Source of the DNA: Bradyrhizobium diversitatis
Lineage (GTDB): Bacteria > Pseudomonadota > Alphaproteobacteria > Rhizobiales > Xanthobacteraceae
Assembly (NCBI RefSeq): GCF_016031635.1
Contig: NZ_JACEGD010000040.1
Coordinates: 124,001 to 188,000, forward strand
DNA: 64,000 bases
Direction of reading: 5' to 3'
The translations under genes and the position numbers were made by a program. Below are positions 49,828 to 58,433 of the stretch, piece after piece. Under the pieces are notes generated by a model. That model made no database searches and was not told the DNA's origin. It worked only from the letters and a program-made list of their open reading frames with translations. Position 1 is the first letter of the stretch. The number at the start of each line of letters is the position of its first letter.

Positions 49828-51789
49828 ATGGATCTTTTAGCTCAAGCCCGGATCAAGGGCGTTCAGTCCGAATTCGTTGACGCCCTCGGCAAGCTGCGGG
49901 TCACCGCGCCGGAGGCGCTCGAATCCATCCTCGACGCCCTGCCGGAGAGGCGGGTCTACCGCTTCGTCAGCGGTCCGGTCGTGGTCCGCGCATTGGGGCA
50001 TCCGCGCACGGAATTGGCGGCCATCGGTGCGCCGCCGCTGCAATGGAAAATCCACGGCAACGGCAATGTGATCGCCCAGGGCGAGACACGCGAGCCCGTC
50101 ATCGCCTGGCCTGCCGGCCTGCCGCTCGGATATCACAGATTGACACTGACCGATGCCGAAGGCGTGACGGAAGAGGTGCCGATGATCGTGGCGCCCGAGC
50201 GCGCCTTCGGCGGCGATTTCGACCGCGGCTGGCTGCTCGCCGTCCAGCTCTACAGCGTCCGTTCGGACCGCAACTGGGGCATCGGTGACTTCACCGACCT
50301 CGCAGGCCTGGTCCGGCTTGCCAAGCAGCTCGGGGCCGACGGCGTCGGGCTCAATCCGCTGCATGTCCTGTTCGACGACCACCCGGCCGATTGCAGCCCC
50401 TATTCGCCGAACAGCCGGCTTTTTCTCAACCCGCTCTATATCGACGTCGAGGCGATTCCCGAATTCTCGGCCGACCTCGTGCCCGACGCGGCCGCAACGG
50501 CCGCCCGCCTGCGCGAAGGTGATCGCGTCCCTTATGCCGACATGGCGTCGTTGAAATGGCTGGGTCTTCGCGCCGCCTTTGACAGCTTCGTGACAAGCGC
50601 GAGCGCGGCGCGCCGCAAGGCGTTTGACGGCTTCCGGGCCGCCCGCGCGCCGCTGCTGTCCCGCTTTGCCTGCTTCGAGGTGCTGCGCCATCGCTTCGCC
50701 GCCCCCTGGTGGGAATGGCCGTCGGAATGGCAGCAGCCGGATCAGGCGAAATGCGCCGAGCTGCGCAATGGCCCGGCCAAGCGCGAGGTCGAGTTCGTCG
50801 AATTCGTGCAATGGACCGCCGACAGCCAGCTGCATGCCGCCAAGGAGCTCGCCAGCCGGCTCGGCATGCGGGTCGGGCTCTATCTCGACGTCGCCGTCGG
50901 CGTGCAGTCCAACGGCTTCGATGCCTGGAACGAGCAGACGGCGATTTCCCGCCATCTCGCCGTCGGCGCGCCGCCCGACGTGCTCAACACCATCGGACAG
51001 GACTGGGGTCTCGCCGGCTTCAACGCCGGGGGGCTCGAGGCGCAGTCGTTCGTGCCGTTCGCGGACATGCTCGCGGCGTCGATGCGCCATGCCGGCGCCA
51101 TCCGGCTCGATCACGTGCTCGGCCTGAAACGGCTTTATCTGGTGCCGCGCGGCTTCAAGCCCGACAACGGCGCCTATGTGCAGATGCCGTTCGAGGCGCT
51201 GCTGGCGGCCGTGGCGCGCGAGAGCGCGGCCCATCGATGCATCGTGATCGGCGAGGACCTCGGCACCGTGCCTGAAGGTTTTCGCGAGATGATGCAGGAT
51301 TTCGGCATCTGGTCCTATCTCGTCATGATGTTCGAGCGCGACGATGCCGGCCATTTCCGCAATGCCGACCACTACAGGCCCAATGCGCTGGTCACGCTGA
51401 ACACGCATGACCTATCGACCTATGCCGGCTGGCGCTCCTTCAGCGACCTCAGGATGAAGCGCTCGCTTGGGCTCGATCCCGGCGAGAACGACCAGGCGCG
51501 CTGGGATGCGCTCGGCAGGCTCGACGAGATCCTGCGCCAGAACGGGATTCGAGCGAACGACCTCTATTCGGTGCTCGCCTTCCTGTCGCGCACGCCGTCC
51601 CGGCTGCTCGCGGTGTCGATGGAAGACCTGCTGGGCGTGATCGACCAGCCCAACATTCCCGGCACGATCGACGAGCACCCGAACTGGCGCCAGCGCCTTC
51701 CTGTTGCGCTCGACAAGATCGCGTCCAGGATCGATCTCGCGGCCTTGAAGGCCGCGACGCGGGAACGTTCATTGCCCGGCGGGAGTTGA
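49828..51789 (+). CDS. malQ: 4-alpha-glucanotransferase (amylomaltase)
   Basis: A 653-residue GH77 enzyme: LLAVQLYSVRSDRNWGIGDFTDL is the family start after a beta N-domain of about 130 residues, with catalytic Asp in IRLDHVLGLKRL, Glu in IGEDLGTVPEGF and Asp in NTHDLSTYAGW. It transfers maltodextrin segments and recycles short chains left by GlgX and TreYZ. It diverges from the trehalose/glucan operon and is followed 31 nt later by a GH15 gene. The ATG has no strong Shine-Dalgarno. Confidence 0.94.
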   Translation: MDLLAQARIKGVQSEFVDALGKLRVTAPEALESILDALPERRVYRFVSGPVVVRALGHPRTELAAIGAPPLQWKIHGNGNVIAQGETREPVIAWPAGLPLGYHRLTLTDAEGVTEEVPMIVAPERAFGGDFDRGWLLAVQLYSVRSDRNWGIGDFTDLAGLVRLAKQLGADGVGLNPLHVLFDDHPADCSPYSPNSRLFLNPLYIDVEAIPEFSADLVPDAAATAARLREGDRVPYADMASLKWLGLRAAFDSFVTSASAARRKAFDGFRAARAPLLSRFACFEVLRHRFAAPWWEWPSEWQQPDQAKCAELRNGPAKREVEFVEFVQWTADSQLHAAKELASRLGMRVGLYLDVAVGVQSNGFDAWNEQTAISRHLAVGAPPDVLNTIGQDWGLAGFNAGGLEAQSFVPFADMLAASMRHAGAIRLDHVLGLKRLYLVPRGFKPDNGAYVQMPFEALLAAVARESAAHRCIVIGEDLGTVPEGFREMMQDFGIWSYLVMMFERDDAGHFRNADHYRPNALVTLNTHDLSTYAGWRSFSDLRMKRSLGLDPGENDQARWDALGRLDEILRQNGIRANDLYSVLAFLSRTPSRLLAVSMEDLLGVIDQPNIPGTIDEHPNWRQRLPVALDKIASRIDLAALKAATRERSLPGGS

Positions 51790-51820
51790 CCGGTCGGGGA
51801 TTTGCAGGGTTTGCACGACA

Positions 51821-53620
51821 TTGTCTCAGAGGATCGAGGACTATGCGCTGATCGGCGATTGCGAGACCGCGGCGCTGGTCGGGCGCAACGGCTCGATCGA
51901 CTGGCTGTGCTGGCCTGCCTTCGATTCCGACGCCTGCTTTGCCGCCATCCTCGGCACGCCCAAGAACGGGCGCTGGCTGATCGCGCCGAGCGAGACCGCG
52001 ACCCGCATCTCGCGGCGCTATCTCGGCAATACCCTCATTCTCGAAACGCGTTTTGAGACGAAGAGCGGCACCGTCGCGCTGATCGACTTCATGCCGCCGC
52101 GCGGCAAGGCGTCGGACATCGTGCGGCTGGTCCGCGGCATCCGTGGCACCGTGAAGATGCGGATGGAGCTCGTCATCCGCTTCGGCTTCGGCGTGGACAT
52201 TCCCTGGGTGCGACGGATCGACCATTCCTTGATGGCCATCGCCGGCCAGGACATGACGGTGTTGCGCACGCCGATCGAGACCCGCGGCGAGGACCTGACC
52301 ACCGTCTCCGACTTCGAGGTGAAGGAAGGCGAGACCGTGCCTTTCGTGCTGACCTACGGCCCCTCGCATCTCGAGCCGCCTGCGCCGATCGATCCGGAAC
52401 TGGCGCTTCAGGAGACCGAGAAGTTCTGGCAGGACTGGTGCAGCCATTGCACCCGCGACGGCGAATACCAGGATCTCGTCCTGCGCTCGCTGATCACGCT
52501 GAAGGCGCTGACCTTCGCGCCGACCGGCGGCATCGTCGCGGCGCCCACCACCTCACTGCCGGAAAAGCTCGGAGGCAGCAGGAACTGGGACTACCGTTTC
52601 TGCTGGCTGCGCGATGCGACCTTCACGCTGCTGGCGCTGATGAACTCGGGCTACACCGAGGAAGCCTTGGCCTGGCACAACTGGCTGCTGCGCGCGGCCG
52701 CCGGTTCGCCGGCGAACATGCAGATCATGTACGGCATCTGGGGACAGCGGCGGCTCTTGGAATGGGAGGCGGGCTGGCTCGGCGGCTACGAGGGTGCCCA
52801 GCCGGTGCGGGTCGGCAACGCCGCGCATGCGCAGCTCCAGCTCGACGTCTATGGCGAGTTGATCGATGCCTTTCACCAGTCGCGCATGGCCAAGCTCCAG
52901 CTCGACGACGAGACCTGGGCGCTGGAATGCGCCGTGCTCAATCATCTGGCCGAGGTATGGGACCGGCCCGATCACGGCATCTGGGAGCGGCGCGGACAGC
53001 CCAAGCACTACGTCTTCTCCAAGGTGATGACCTGGGTCGCATTCGATCGCGGCATCAAGAGCGCCGAGACCTTCGGCTTCAAGGCGCCGCTCCTGCACTG
53101 GCGCACCTTGCGCGATGCGATTCATCGCGACGTCTGCAACCGGGGCTTCGATGCGGAGGAGAACGCCTTCGTCGAATCCTACGGCTCGAAGCTGCTCGAT
53201 GCCAGCGTGCTGCTGCTGCCCGCCGTCGGCTTCCTGCCGCCCTCCGATCCGCGCATCCGCGGCACCATCGCTTCCGTCGAGAAATGCCTGATGCGCGACG
53301 GTTTCGTGCTGCGGCACGATCCGCGCGAGCTGCCGGCGGACCAGCCGCCGCTCGAAGGCGCGTTCCTGGCCTGCAGCCTGTGGCTGGCCGACGCCTATGT
53401 GCTGTCAGGCGATCTCGACAAGGCGCAAGCCTTGCTCGATCGCGTGGCCGGGATTGCCAACGACATCGGCCTGCTGGCCGAGGAATATGATTCAGTCACA
53501 CGGCGCCAGACCGGCAATTTCCCGCAGGCGCTGACCCACATCGCGCTGATCAACACGGCGCAAAATCTGTCGGCGGCAAGGCAGGAGAGCGAGAAGGCGG
53601 CGGTGCAGCGATCGAAGTAA
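51821..53620 (+). CDS. Glycoside hydrolase family 15 protein (glucoamylase/trehalase-like)
   Basis: A 599-residue TTG-started protein: IEDYALIGDCETAALVGRNGSIDWLCWPAFDS is the typical N terminus, then NWDYRFCWLRDATFTLLALM and GIWERRGQPKHYVFSKVMTW (catalytic Glu in WERRG), and AEEYDSVTRRQTGNFPQALTHIALI carrying the base. Bacterial proteins of this type hydrolyse alpha-glucans or, in some actinobacteria and others, trehalose. Here, beside malQ and trehalose genes, either role fits; trehalase activity is only inferred. No signal peptide, so cytoplasmic. Confidence 0.88.
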   Translation: MSQRIEDYALIGDCETAALVGRNGSIDWLCWPAFDSDACFAAILGTPKNGRWLIAPSETATRISRRYLGNTLILETRFETKSGTVALIDFMPPRGKASDIVRLVRGIRGTVKMRMELVIRFGFGVDIPWVRRIDHSLMAIAGQDMTVLRTPIETRGEDLTTVSDFEVKEGETVPFVLTYGPSHLEPPAPIDPELALQETEKFWQDWCSHCTRDGEYQDLVLRSLITLKALTFAPTGGIVAAPTTSLPEKLGGSRNWDYRFCWLRDATFTLLALMNSGYTEEALAWHNWLLRAAAGSPANMQIMYGIWGQRRLLEWEAGWLGGYEGAQPVRVGNAAHAQLQLDVYGELIDAFHQSRMAKLQLDDETWALECAVLNHLAEVWDRPDHGIWERRGQPKHYVFSKVMTWVAFDRGIKSAETFGFKAPLLHWRTLRDAIHRDVCNRGFDAEENAFVESYGSKLLDASVLLLPAVGFLPPSDPRIRGTIASVEKCLMRDGFVLRHDPRELPADQPPLEGAFLACSLWLADAYVLSGDLDKAQALLDRVAGIANDIGLLAEEYDSVTRRQTGNFPQALTHIALINTAQNLSAARQESEKAAVQRSK

Positions 53621-53645
53621 GCTGGGCGCTCCGAGGGAGGTGCGC

Positions 53646-53765
53646 TCCCTCTCCCGCCTGCGGGAGAGGGTTGGGGTGAGGGCTCTCTCCGCTGGCGAGA
53701 GCCCCCGAGAGGCGAGAACCCTCACCCGCCGCTACGCGGCGACCTCTCCCGCAAGCGGGAGAGGT
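53646..53765. repeat. Composite palindromic repeat
   Basis: CCCTCTCCCGC/GCGGGAGAGGG, GGCTCTCTCCGCTGGCGAGAGCC and CCTCTCCCGC/GCGGGAGAGG hairpins with an outer TTGGGGTGAGGG / ACCCTCACCC pair. Same family as 27443-27596. It lies between convergent GH15 and HAD genes. Confidence 0.75.
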
Positions 53766-53785
53766 TGAACGAGCGCGCAGCAAGC

Positions 53786-54598
53786 TCAGCCAACCCCATT
53801 CCACTTCAGGATCATCTCCATCGCCTCGGCAAAACCGTCCTGCTCGTTGCTCGCGGTGACGTGGGTGGCCTGGTCCTTGACGTTGTCGGCGGCGTTGCCC
53901 ATCGCGATCGAGGTGCCGCTGACGCGGAACATTGCGAGGTCGTTCTGCATGTCGCCGATGGTGGCGACCGCGCCGGTCGCAATGCCCAGGCGCTTGGCCA
54001 TCGCCTCGACGAAGGTGCCCTTGTCGAAGCCAGGCGGGGTGACGTCGAGATAGTAGGTCTGCGAGCGCACCGCGGTGGCTTCGCTGCCGAGCGCCTCCTG
54101 CATCGCCTTCTCGCAAGCCGCGAGCCCCGCGGCATCGGCACTGGCGCCGACGATCTTGCAGGCGCTCGAGAGATAGGGCGAGAAATCGGACACGATGGTG
54201 GGGTCGGCGCGGATCGTGTGCTGCTCGTGGGCGACGTAGCTGCCGCTGGGATTGTCGATCAGCCATTTGTCGGTGGTGAAGAGCCAGATGTCGGCGCCGA
54301 ACTCGCGGAGGATCTGCAAGGACCGCTCGGCCGCGCGCGCGGGGATCAGGTGCTGCTCGACCGGCCTCATCTCGGGATCGACGATCGAGGAGCCGTTGAA
54401 CGGGCTGACCGGCAGCCACAGCGCCAGCGGCTCGATCAGGAAGCGCATGCCGATCGCGGGGCGGCTGGAGGTGATGGTGAAGCCGATGCCGGCCTGGTGC
54501 AGCCGCTGCACCGCGCCTCTCGCGCGCTCGGTCAGCGTCTTGTCCTTGGTCAGCAGCGTGCCGTCGACATCGGAGACCACGAGTGAGATTTGCGTCAT
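53786..54598 (-). CDS. HAD-superfamily hydrolase, Cof type
   Basis: A 270-residue phosphatase of the Cof/IIB class. The nucleophile and acid are in VVSDVDGTLLTKDK (residues about 6-19), a Thr/Ser motif in FTITSSRP, and the C-terminal GDMQNDLAMF with AMGNAADNVK bind Mg2+. Such enzymes dephosphorylate sugar phosphates or small phosphates. It overlaps gntK by 4 nt and is the last gene of the sugar-oxidation operon, so a sugar phosphate is the likely substrate (inference). Confidence 0.88.
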   Translation of the reverse strand: MTQISLVVSDVDGTLLTKDKTLTERARGAVQRLHQAGIGFTITSSRPAIGMRFLIEPLALWLPVSPFNGSSIVDPEMRPVEQHLIPARAAERSLQILREFGADIWLFTTDKWLIDNPSGSYVAHEQHTIRADPTIVSDFSPYLSSACKIVGASADAAGLAACEKAMQEALGSEATAVRSQTYYLDVTPPGFDKGTFVEAMAKRLGIATGAVATIGDMQNDLAMFRVSGTSIAMGNAADNVKDQATHVTASNEQDGFAEAMEMILKWNGVG

Positions 54599-55137
54599 GG
54601 CAGGACCTTGGGTACCGCGCCGCCCAGCTTCAATTGGCGCACCACGCCGTCCACGATCGCTTCGACGGATTCGTCGATCGAGACGGTGACGACGTGCTCG
54701 CTGGCCTCGGGCGGCTCCAGCGTGTTGAATTGGCTCGCGAGCAGCTCCGGCGGCATGAAGTGCCCCTTGCGATGCGCCAGCCGTTCGGCGATCAGCTCCT
54801 TCGTGCCCTTCAGGAAGACGAAGCGGACGTCGTCGCGACCGCGTAGCAGCACGTCGCGATAGGTGTGCTTCAGCGCCGAGCAGGCGATGATGACGTGCTC
54901 GCCGCGTCCGCACACGCGCGCGATCTCGTCGGCGATGGCATTGAGCCAGGGCCAGCGGTCTTCGTCGGTGAGCGGATGGCCGGCCCGCATCTTCTCGACA
55001 TTGCTGGCGGGATGGAAGCTGTCGCCGTCCTCGAAACGCCAGCCGAGCCGCTCGCCGAGCGCCTTCGCAACCGTGCTCTTGCCCGAACCCGACACGCCCA
55101 TCACGATCAATGCACAAGGTGCTTCAGCGCGGCCCAC
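54595..55137 (-). CDS. gntK: Gluconokinase
   Basis: A 180-residue GntK: P-loop GVSGSGKST, then DGDSFHPASNVEKMRAGHPLTDEDRWPWL and CSALKHTYRDVLLRG, with MPPELLASQFNTLE near the end, all diagnostic. It phosphorylates gluconate to 6-phosphogluconate. GTG 55137 is chosen because GGAGGA is 5 nt upstream; this makes a 14-nt overlap with pgl. The intermediate joins the gnd or Entner-Doudoroff branch. Confidence 0.93.
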   Translation of the reverse strand: MGRAEAPCALIVMGVSGSGKSTVAKALGERLGWRFEDGDSFHPASNVEKMRAGHPLTDEDRWPWLNAIADEIARVCGRGEHVIIACSALKHTYRDVLLRGRDDVRFVFLKGTKELIAERLAHRKGHFMPPELLASQFNTLEPPEASEHVVTVSIDESVEAIVDGVVRQLKLGGAVPKVLP

Positions 55138-55876
55138 GAATGTCCTCCGGAAGCGCGGCCCTATCGACCAGCCAGACGGTCTCGCCATTCGAGCGCGCGC
55201 GCAAGGCCGGCAGATTCTCGCCATTGAAGAGGCGCGTCAAGATCGGTTGCTTGTCGTGACCGGCAATCTCGAACAGCATCTCGCGGCAGGAGGCCAGAAC
55301 GGGCAGGGTGAGCGAGACCCGCGGCACGAAGGGCGCGACATTGGCCTTGGCGACGCCGACGACCCAGCGTCGGGTCTCCTCGATCTCGGGATAACCCGGA
55401 AATAGCGAGGCGGTGTGGCCGTCGGGCCCGGCGCCCATCAGGACGAGATCGAACAGCGGGCGCTGCGGATCGAGCTGGTCTGCGCCATAGAAGGCCTGCA
55501 GCTCGCGCGCATAGGCGTCCGCGCCGGCATCCGGATTCTCGGCCGCGGTCGGAATCGGGTGGATATGGCCGGCGGGCGCATTGCGATCGAGAAACGCCGC
55601 GCGCGCGATCGCCATGTTGTTGAGCGGATCGCTCTCGGGTACGAAGCGCTCGTCGCCGATGAACCAGTGCACGCGGTCCCATGGAATCCTGCCGCGCCAG
55701 GCTTCGCTGCCGAGCAACTGATAGAGCTTCTTCGGGCTGGAGCCGCCGGTGAGGCAGATCGCGATCCGTCCGGGATTGGCCGCGAGCCGTGCCATCACCC
55801 GTTCGGCCGCGGCGCGGGCAAGAGCTTCGGCATCAGCTTCGACGATCAGCTTCGGCTGGTCGGCCGCGGCTATCAC
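55124..55876 (-). CDS. pgl: 6-phosphogluconolactonase
   Basis: A 250-residue DevB-type lactonase: ICLTGGSSPKKLYQLL, VHWFIGDERFVPESDPLNN and LMGAGPDGHTASLFPG are the family motifs around the active site. It hydrolyses 6-phosphogluconolactone. ATG overlaps the zwf stop by 4 nt (ATGA), so zwf and pgl are coupled, matching their consecutive reactions. Confidence 0.95.
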   Translation of the reverse strand: MIAAADQPKLIVEADAEALARAAAERVMARLAANPGRIAICLTGGSSPKKLYQLLGSEAWRGRIPWDRVHWFIGDERFVPESDPLNNMAIARAAFLDRNAPAGHIHPIPTAAENPDAGADAYARELQAFYGADQLDPQRPLFDLVLMGAGPDGHTASLFPGYPEIEETRRWVVGVAKANVAPFVPRVSLTLPVLASCREMLFEIAGHDKQPILTRLFNGENLPALRARSNGETVWLVDRAALPEDIRGPR

Positions 55877-57387
55877 GAGTACTTCCGCCAGCTTCGCCCG
55901 TCGCGTCGCAGCAGCTCATCGGCGCAGGCGGGGCCGTCGCTGCCGGCTTCATAGGTTTCGATCCCGTTGGTGCCGGCGCTTGTCCAGGCGTCCAGGAACG
56001 GCTGCACCGCCTGCCAGCCGGCCTCGACGCCGTCGGCGCGCTGGAACAGGATGTTGTCGCCGATCATGCAGTCGTAGATCAGCGTCTCGTAGCCGGTCGA
56101 GGGATCGGCGCGGAAATAGTCGCCGTAACGGAATTTCATCTCGACGCCGTCGATGGTGACGCTCGGTCCCGGGATCTTGGCGTTGAACTGAAGCTCGATG
56201 GTCTCGGTGGGCGCGATGCCGATGGTGAGGAAGTTCTGCGACAGGCGGTCGACCGCCGTGCCTGAGAACATCGACAGCGGCGCCTGCTTGAACTTGATCG
56301 CGACTTCCGTGCGCTTGTGCGCCAGCGCCTTGCCCGTGCGCAGATAGAACGGCACGCCGGCCCAGCGCCAATTGTCGATCATCAGCTTGAGCGCGACATA
56401 GGTCTCGGTGGTGCTGCCGGGCTTGACGTCCGCGGTCTTGCGATAGTCCGGAATCTCCTCGTCGCCGATGCGGCCCGAGAGGTATTGCGCGCGCACCGAG
56501 CTCTTCAGTGCTTCGTCCCGGCTCGGCCGCTGGATCGCCGTCAGCACCTCGGCCTTCTCGGAGCGGACCGAATGGGCGTCGAAGCGCGTCGGCGGCTCCA
56601 TCGCGACCAGCGACATCAGCTGGAACAGATGGTTCGGCACCATGTCGCGCAGTGCGCCGGTGGCATCATAGAAGCCGCCGCGATGGCCGACGCCGAGCTT
56701 CTCCTCGACCGTGATCTGGATGTGGTCGATGTGATTGCGATTCCAGATCGGCTCGAACATGCCGTTGGCGAAGCGCAGCACCAGGATGTTCTGAACCGTC
56801 TCCTTGCCGAGATAGTGATCGATCCGGTAGATCTGGTGTTCGTCCATGATCTTCAGGAGTTCGGCGTTGAGCGCGCGGGCCGAGGCGAGATCGGTGCCGA
56901 ACGGCTTCTCGATCACCAGCCGCCGCCAGGCGCCGTTCTCCTTCATCAGTCCGGTGCGGCCGAGCTCCCGCGCGGTCGGCGCGAATGCGGCCGGCGGGGT
57001 CGCGAGGTAGAACAGGCGGTTGCCGCCGGTGCCTTGCGAGCACTCCAGAGAATCCAGATGCTCGCGCAAGCGGTCGAACGACGGCGGGTCGTTCGGATCG
57101 GCCTCGACGAAGGTGACGCATTGCAGCAGCTGCCTGGCGATGTCATCGTCGACAGGCCGCGTCGCAAATTCGCGCAGGCCCTTCATCAGGCTGTCGCGCA
57201 GCTCGTCATCCGACTGGCCCTTGCGGGCGACGCCGACGACGCAGAATTTTTCCGGCAACAGATTCTCGGCCGCCAGATTGTACAGCGATGGCATCACCAG
57301 CCGGTGGGTCAGGTCGCCGGTCACGCCAAAGATGACGAAGGCGCAATTTTCCGGCTTGCGCTTTGGCTGCGGGTCTTTTGTCACGAA
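55873..57387 (-). CDS. zwf: Glucose-6-phosphate 1-dehydrogenase
   Basis: A 504-residue Zwf started by GTG at 57387 (no ATG lies near the family start). FVIFGVTGDLTHRLVMPSLY is the NADP-binding strand, RIDHYLGKETVQNIL contains the catalytic His and substrate-binding residues, and the C-terminal half is the beta + alpha domain. It makes NADPH from glucose-6-phosphate. It is 34 nt after gnd. Confidence 0.94.
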   Translation of the reverse strand, partial: FVTKDPQPKRKPENCAFVIFGVTGDLTHRLVMPSLYNLAAENLLPEKFCVVGVARKGQSDDELRDSLMKGLREFATRPVDDDIARQLLQCVTFVEADPNDPPSFDRLREHLDSLECSQGTGGNRLFYLATPPAAFAPTARELGRTGLMKENGAWRRLVIEKPFGTDLASARALNAELLKIMDEHQIYRIDHYLGKETVQNILVLRFANGMFEPIWNRNHIDHIQITVEEKLGVGHRGGFYDATGALRDMVPNHLFQLMSLVAMEPPTRFDAHSVRSEKAEVLTAIQRPSRDEALKSSVRAQYLSGRIGDEEIPDYRKTADVKPGSTTETYVALKLMIDNWRWAGVPFYLRTGKALAHKRTEVAIKFKQAPLSMFSGTAVDRLSQNFLTIGIAPTETIELQFNAKIPGPSVTIDGVEMKFRYGDYFRADPSTGYETLIYDCMIGDNILFQRADGVEAGWQAVQPFLDAWTSAGTNGIETYEAGSDGPACADELLRRDGRSWRKYS

Positions 57388-57421
57388 TGTTCGGCCTTCG
57401 CTTGTTACGTCCTGCTCGATC

Positions 57422-58420
57422 TCATTTGGGCTTCGCCGCGCCCGGCTGCTTCGGCTCCTTGTGGCCGCCGAACCCTGCACGCATCGCAGAGAGAATTTTT
57501 TCGGCGAAGGTGTGTTCCTTGCGGGAACGGAAACGTGTGTAGAGCGCCGCAGTCAAAACCTCGGCCGGCACGGCCTCGTCGATCGCGGCATTCACGGTCC
57601 AGCGACCTTCGCCGGAATCTTCGACGAAGCCGGAGTACTCCGACAGCTGGGGGCTGTCGGCGAGTGCGGTCGAGGTGAGGTCGAGCAGCCAGGACGGAAT
57701 CACGCTGCCGCGCCGCCACACTTCGGCGATGTCGGCGAGATCGAAATCGTAGCGGTGATCCGCCGGCAAGGCCTCGATACTGGCATTCTTGAGAATGTCG
57801 AAGCCTTCGGCATAGGCCTGCATCAGGCCGTATTCGATGCCGTTGTGGATCATCTTGACGAAATGACCGGCGCCCACGGGGCCGGCATGGATGTAGCCCT
57901 GCTCGATGCGGGGATCGCGGCCCTCGCGTCCCTCGGTGCGCGGAATGTCGCCGGCGCCGGGCGCGAGCGCGGCGAAGATCGGATCGAGCCGGTCGACCAC
58001 CTGCTTCTCGCCGCCGATCATCATGCAGTAACCGCGGTCGAGGCCCCAGACGCCGCCGGAGGTGCCGACGTCGACATAGTGGATGCCGCGCGCCTTCAAT
58101 GCCTTGCCGCGGCGGACGTCGTCCTGCCAGAAGGTGTTGCCGCCGTCGATGATGACATCGCCCGCCTGCATCACGCCCGCGATCGTCTCGATCGTCGTCT
58201 CGGTGATGTGTCCCGCAGGCAGCATCACCCAGGCCGCGCGCGGCCGCTCGAGTTTCGCGACGAACTCTTCCAGAGTCGCCGAACCTGTCGCACCGTCGGC
58301 GGCAAGGCCGGCGACGGCCCTGGCGTCCTTGTCGTAGACTACGGTCGAATGTCCCTGTCGCATCAGGCGGCGAACGATGTTGCCGCCCATCCGGCCGAGG
58401 CCGATCATGCCGAGTTGCAT
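57422..58420 (-). CDS. gnd: 6-phosphogluconate dehydrogenase, decarboxylating (short form)
   Basis: A 332-residue enzyme beginning MQLGMIGLGRMGGNIVRRLM (NAD(P) fold), with DGGNTFWQDD, DVGTSGGVWGLDRGYCMMIGG and KMIHNGIEYGLMQAYAEGF carrying the catalytic Lys/Asn/Glu region. The short length (about 330 rather than 470) marks the GndA/YqeC-type, often NAD-linked. It oxidises 6-phosphogluconate to ribulose-5-phosphate and CO2. It starts 13 nt after tal-pgi. Confidence 0.94.
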   Translation of the reverse strand: MQLGMIGLGRMGGNIVRRLMRQGHSTVVYDKDARAVAGLAADGATGSATLEEFVAKLERPRAAWVMLPAGHITETTIETIAGVMQAGDVIIDGGNTFWQDDVRRGKALKARGIHYVDVGTSGGVWGLDRGYCMMIGGEKQVVDRLDPIFAALAPGAGDIPRTEGREGRDPRIEQGYIHAGPVGAGHFVKMIHNGIEYGLMQAYAEGFDILKNASIEALPADHRYDFDLADIAEVWRRGSVIPSWLLDLTSTALADSPQLSEYSGFVEDSGEGRWTVNAAIDEAVPAEVLTAALYTRFRSRKEHTFAEKILSAMRAGFGGHKEPKQPGAAKPK

Positions 58421-58433
58421 GTGAGAGATTCCC

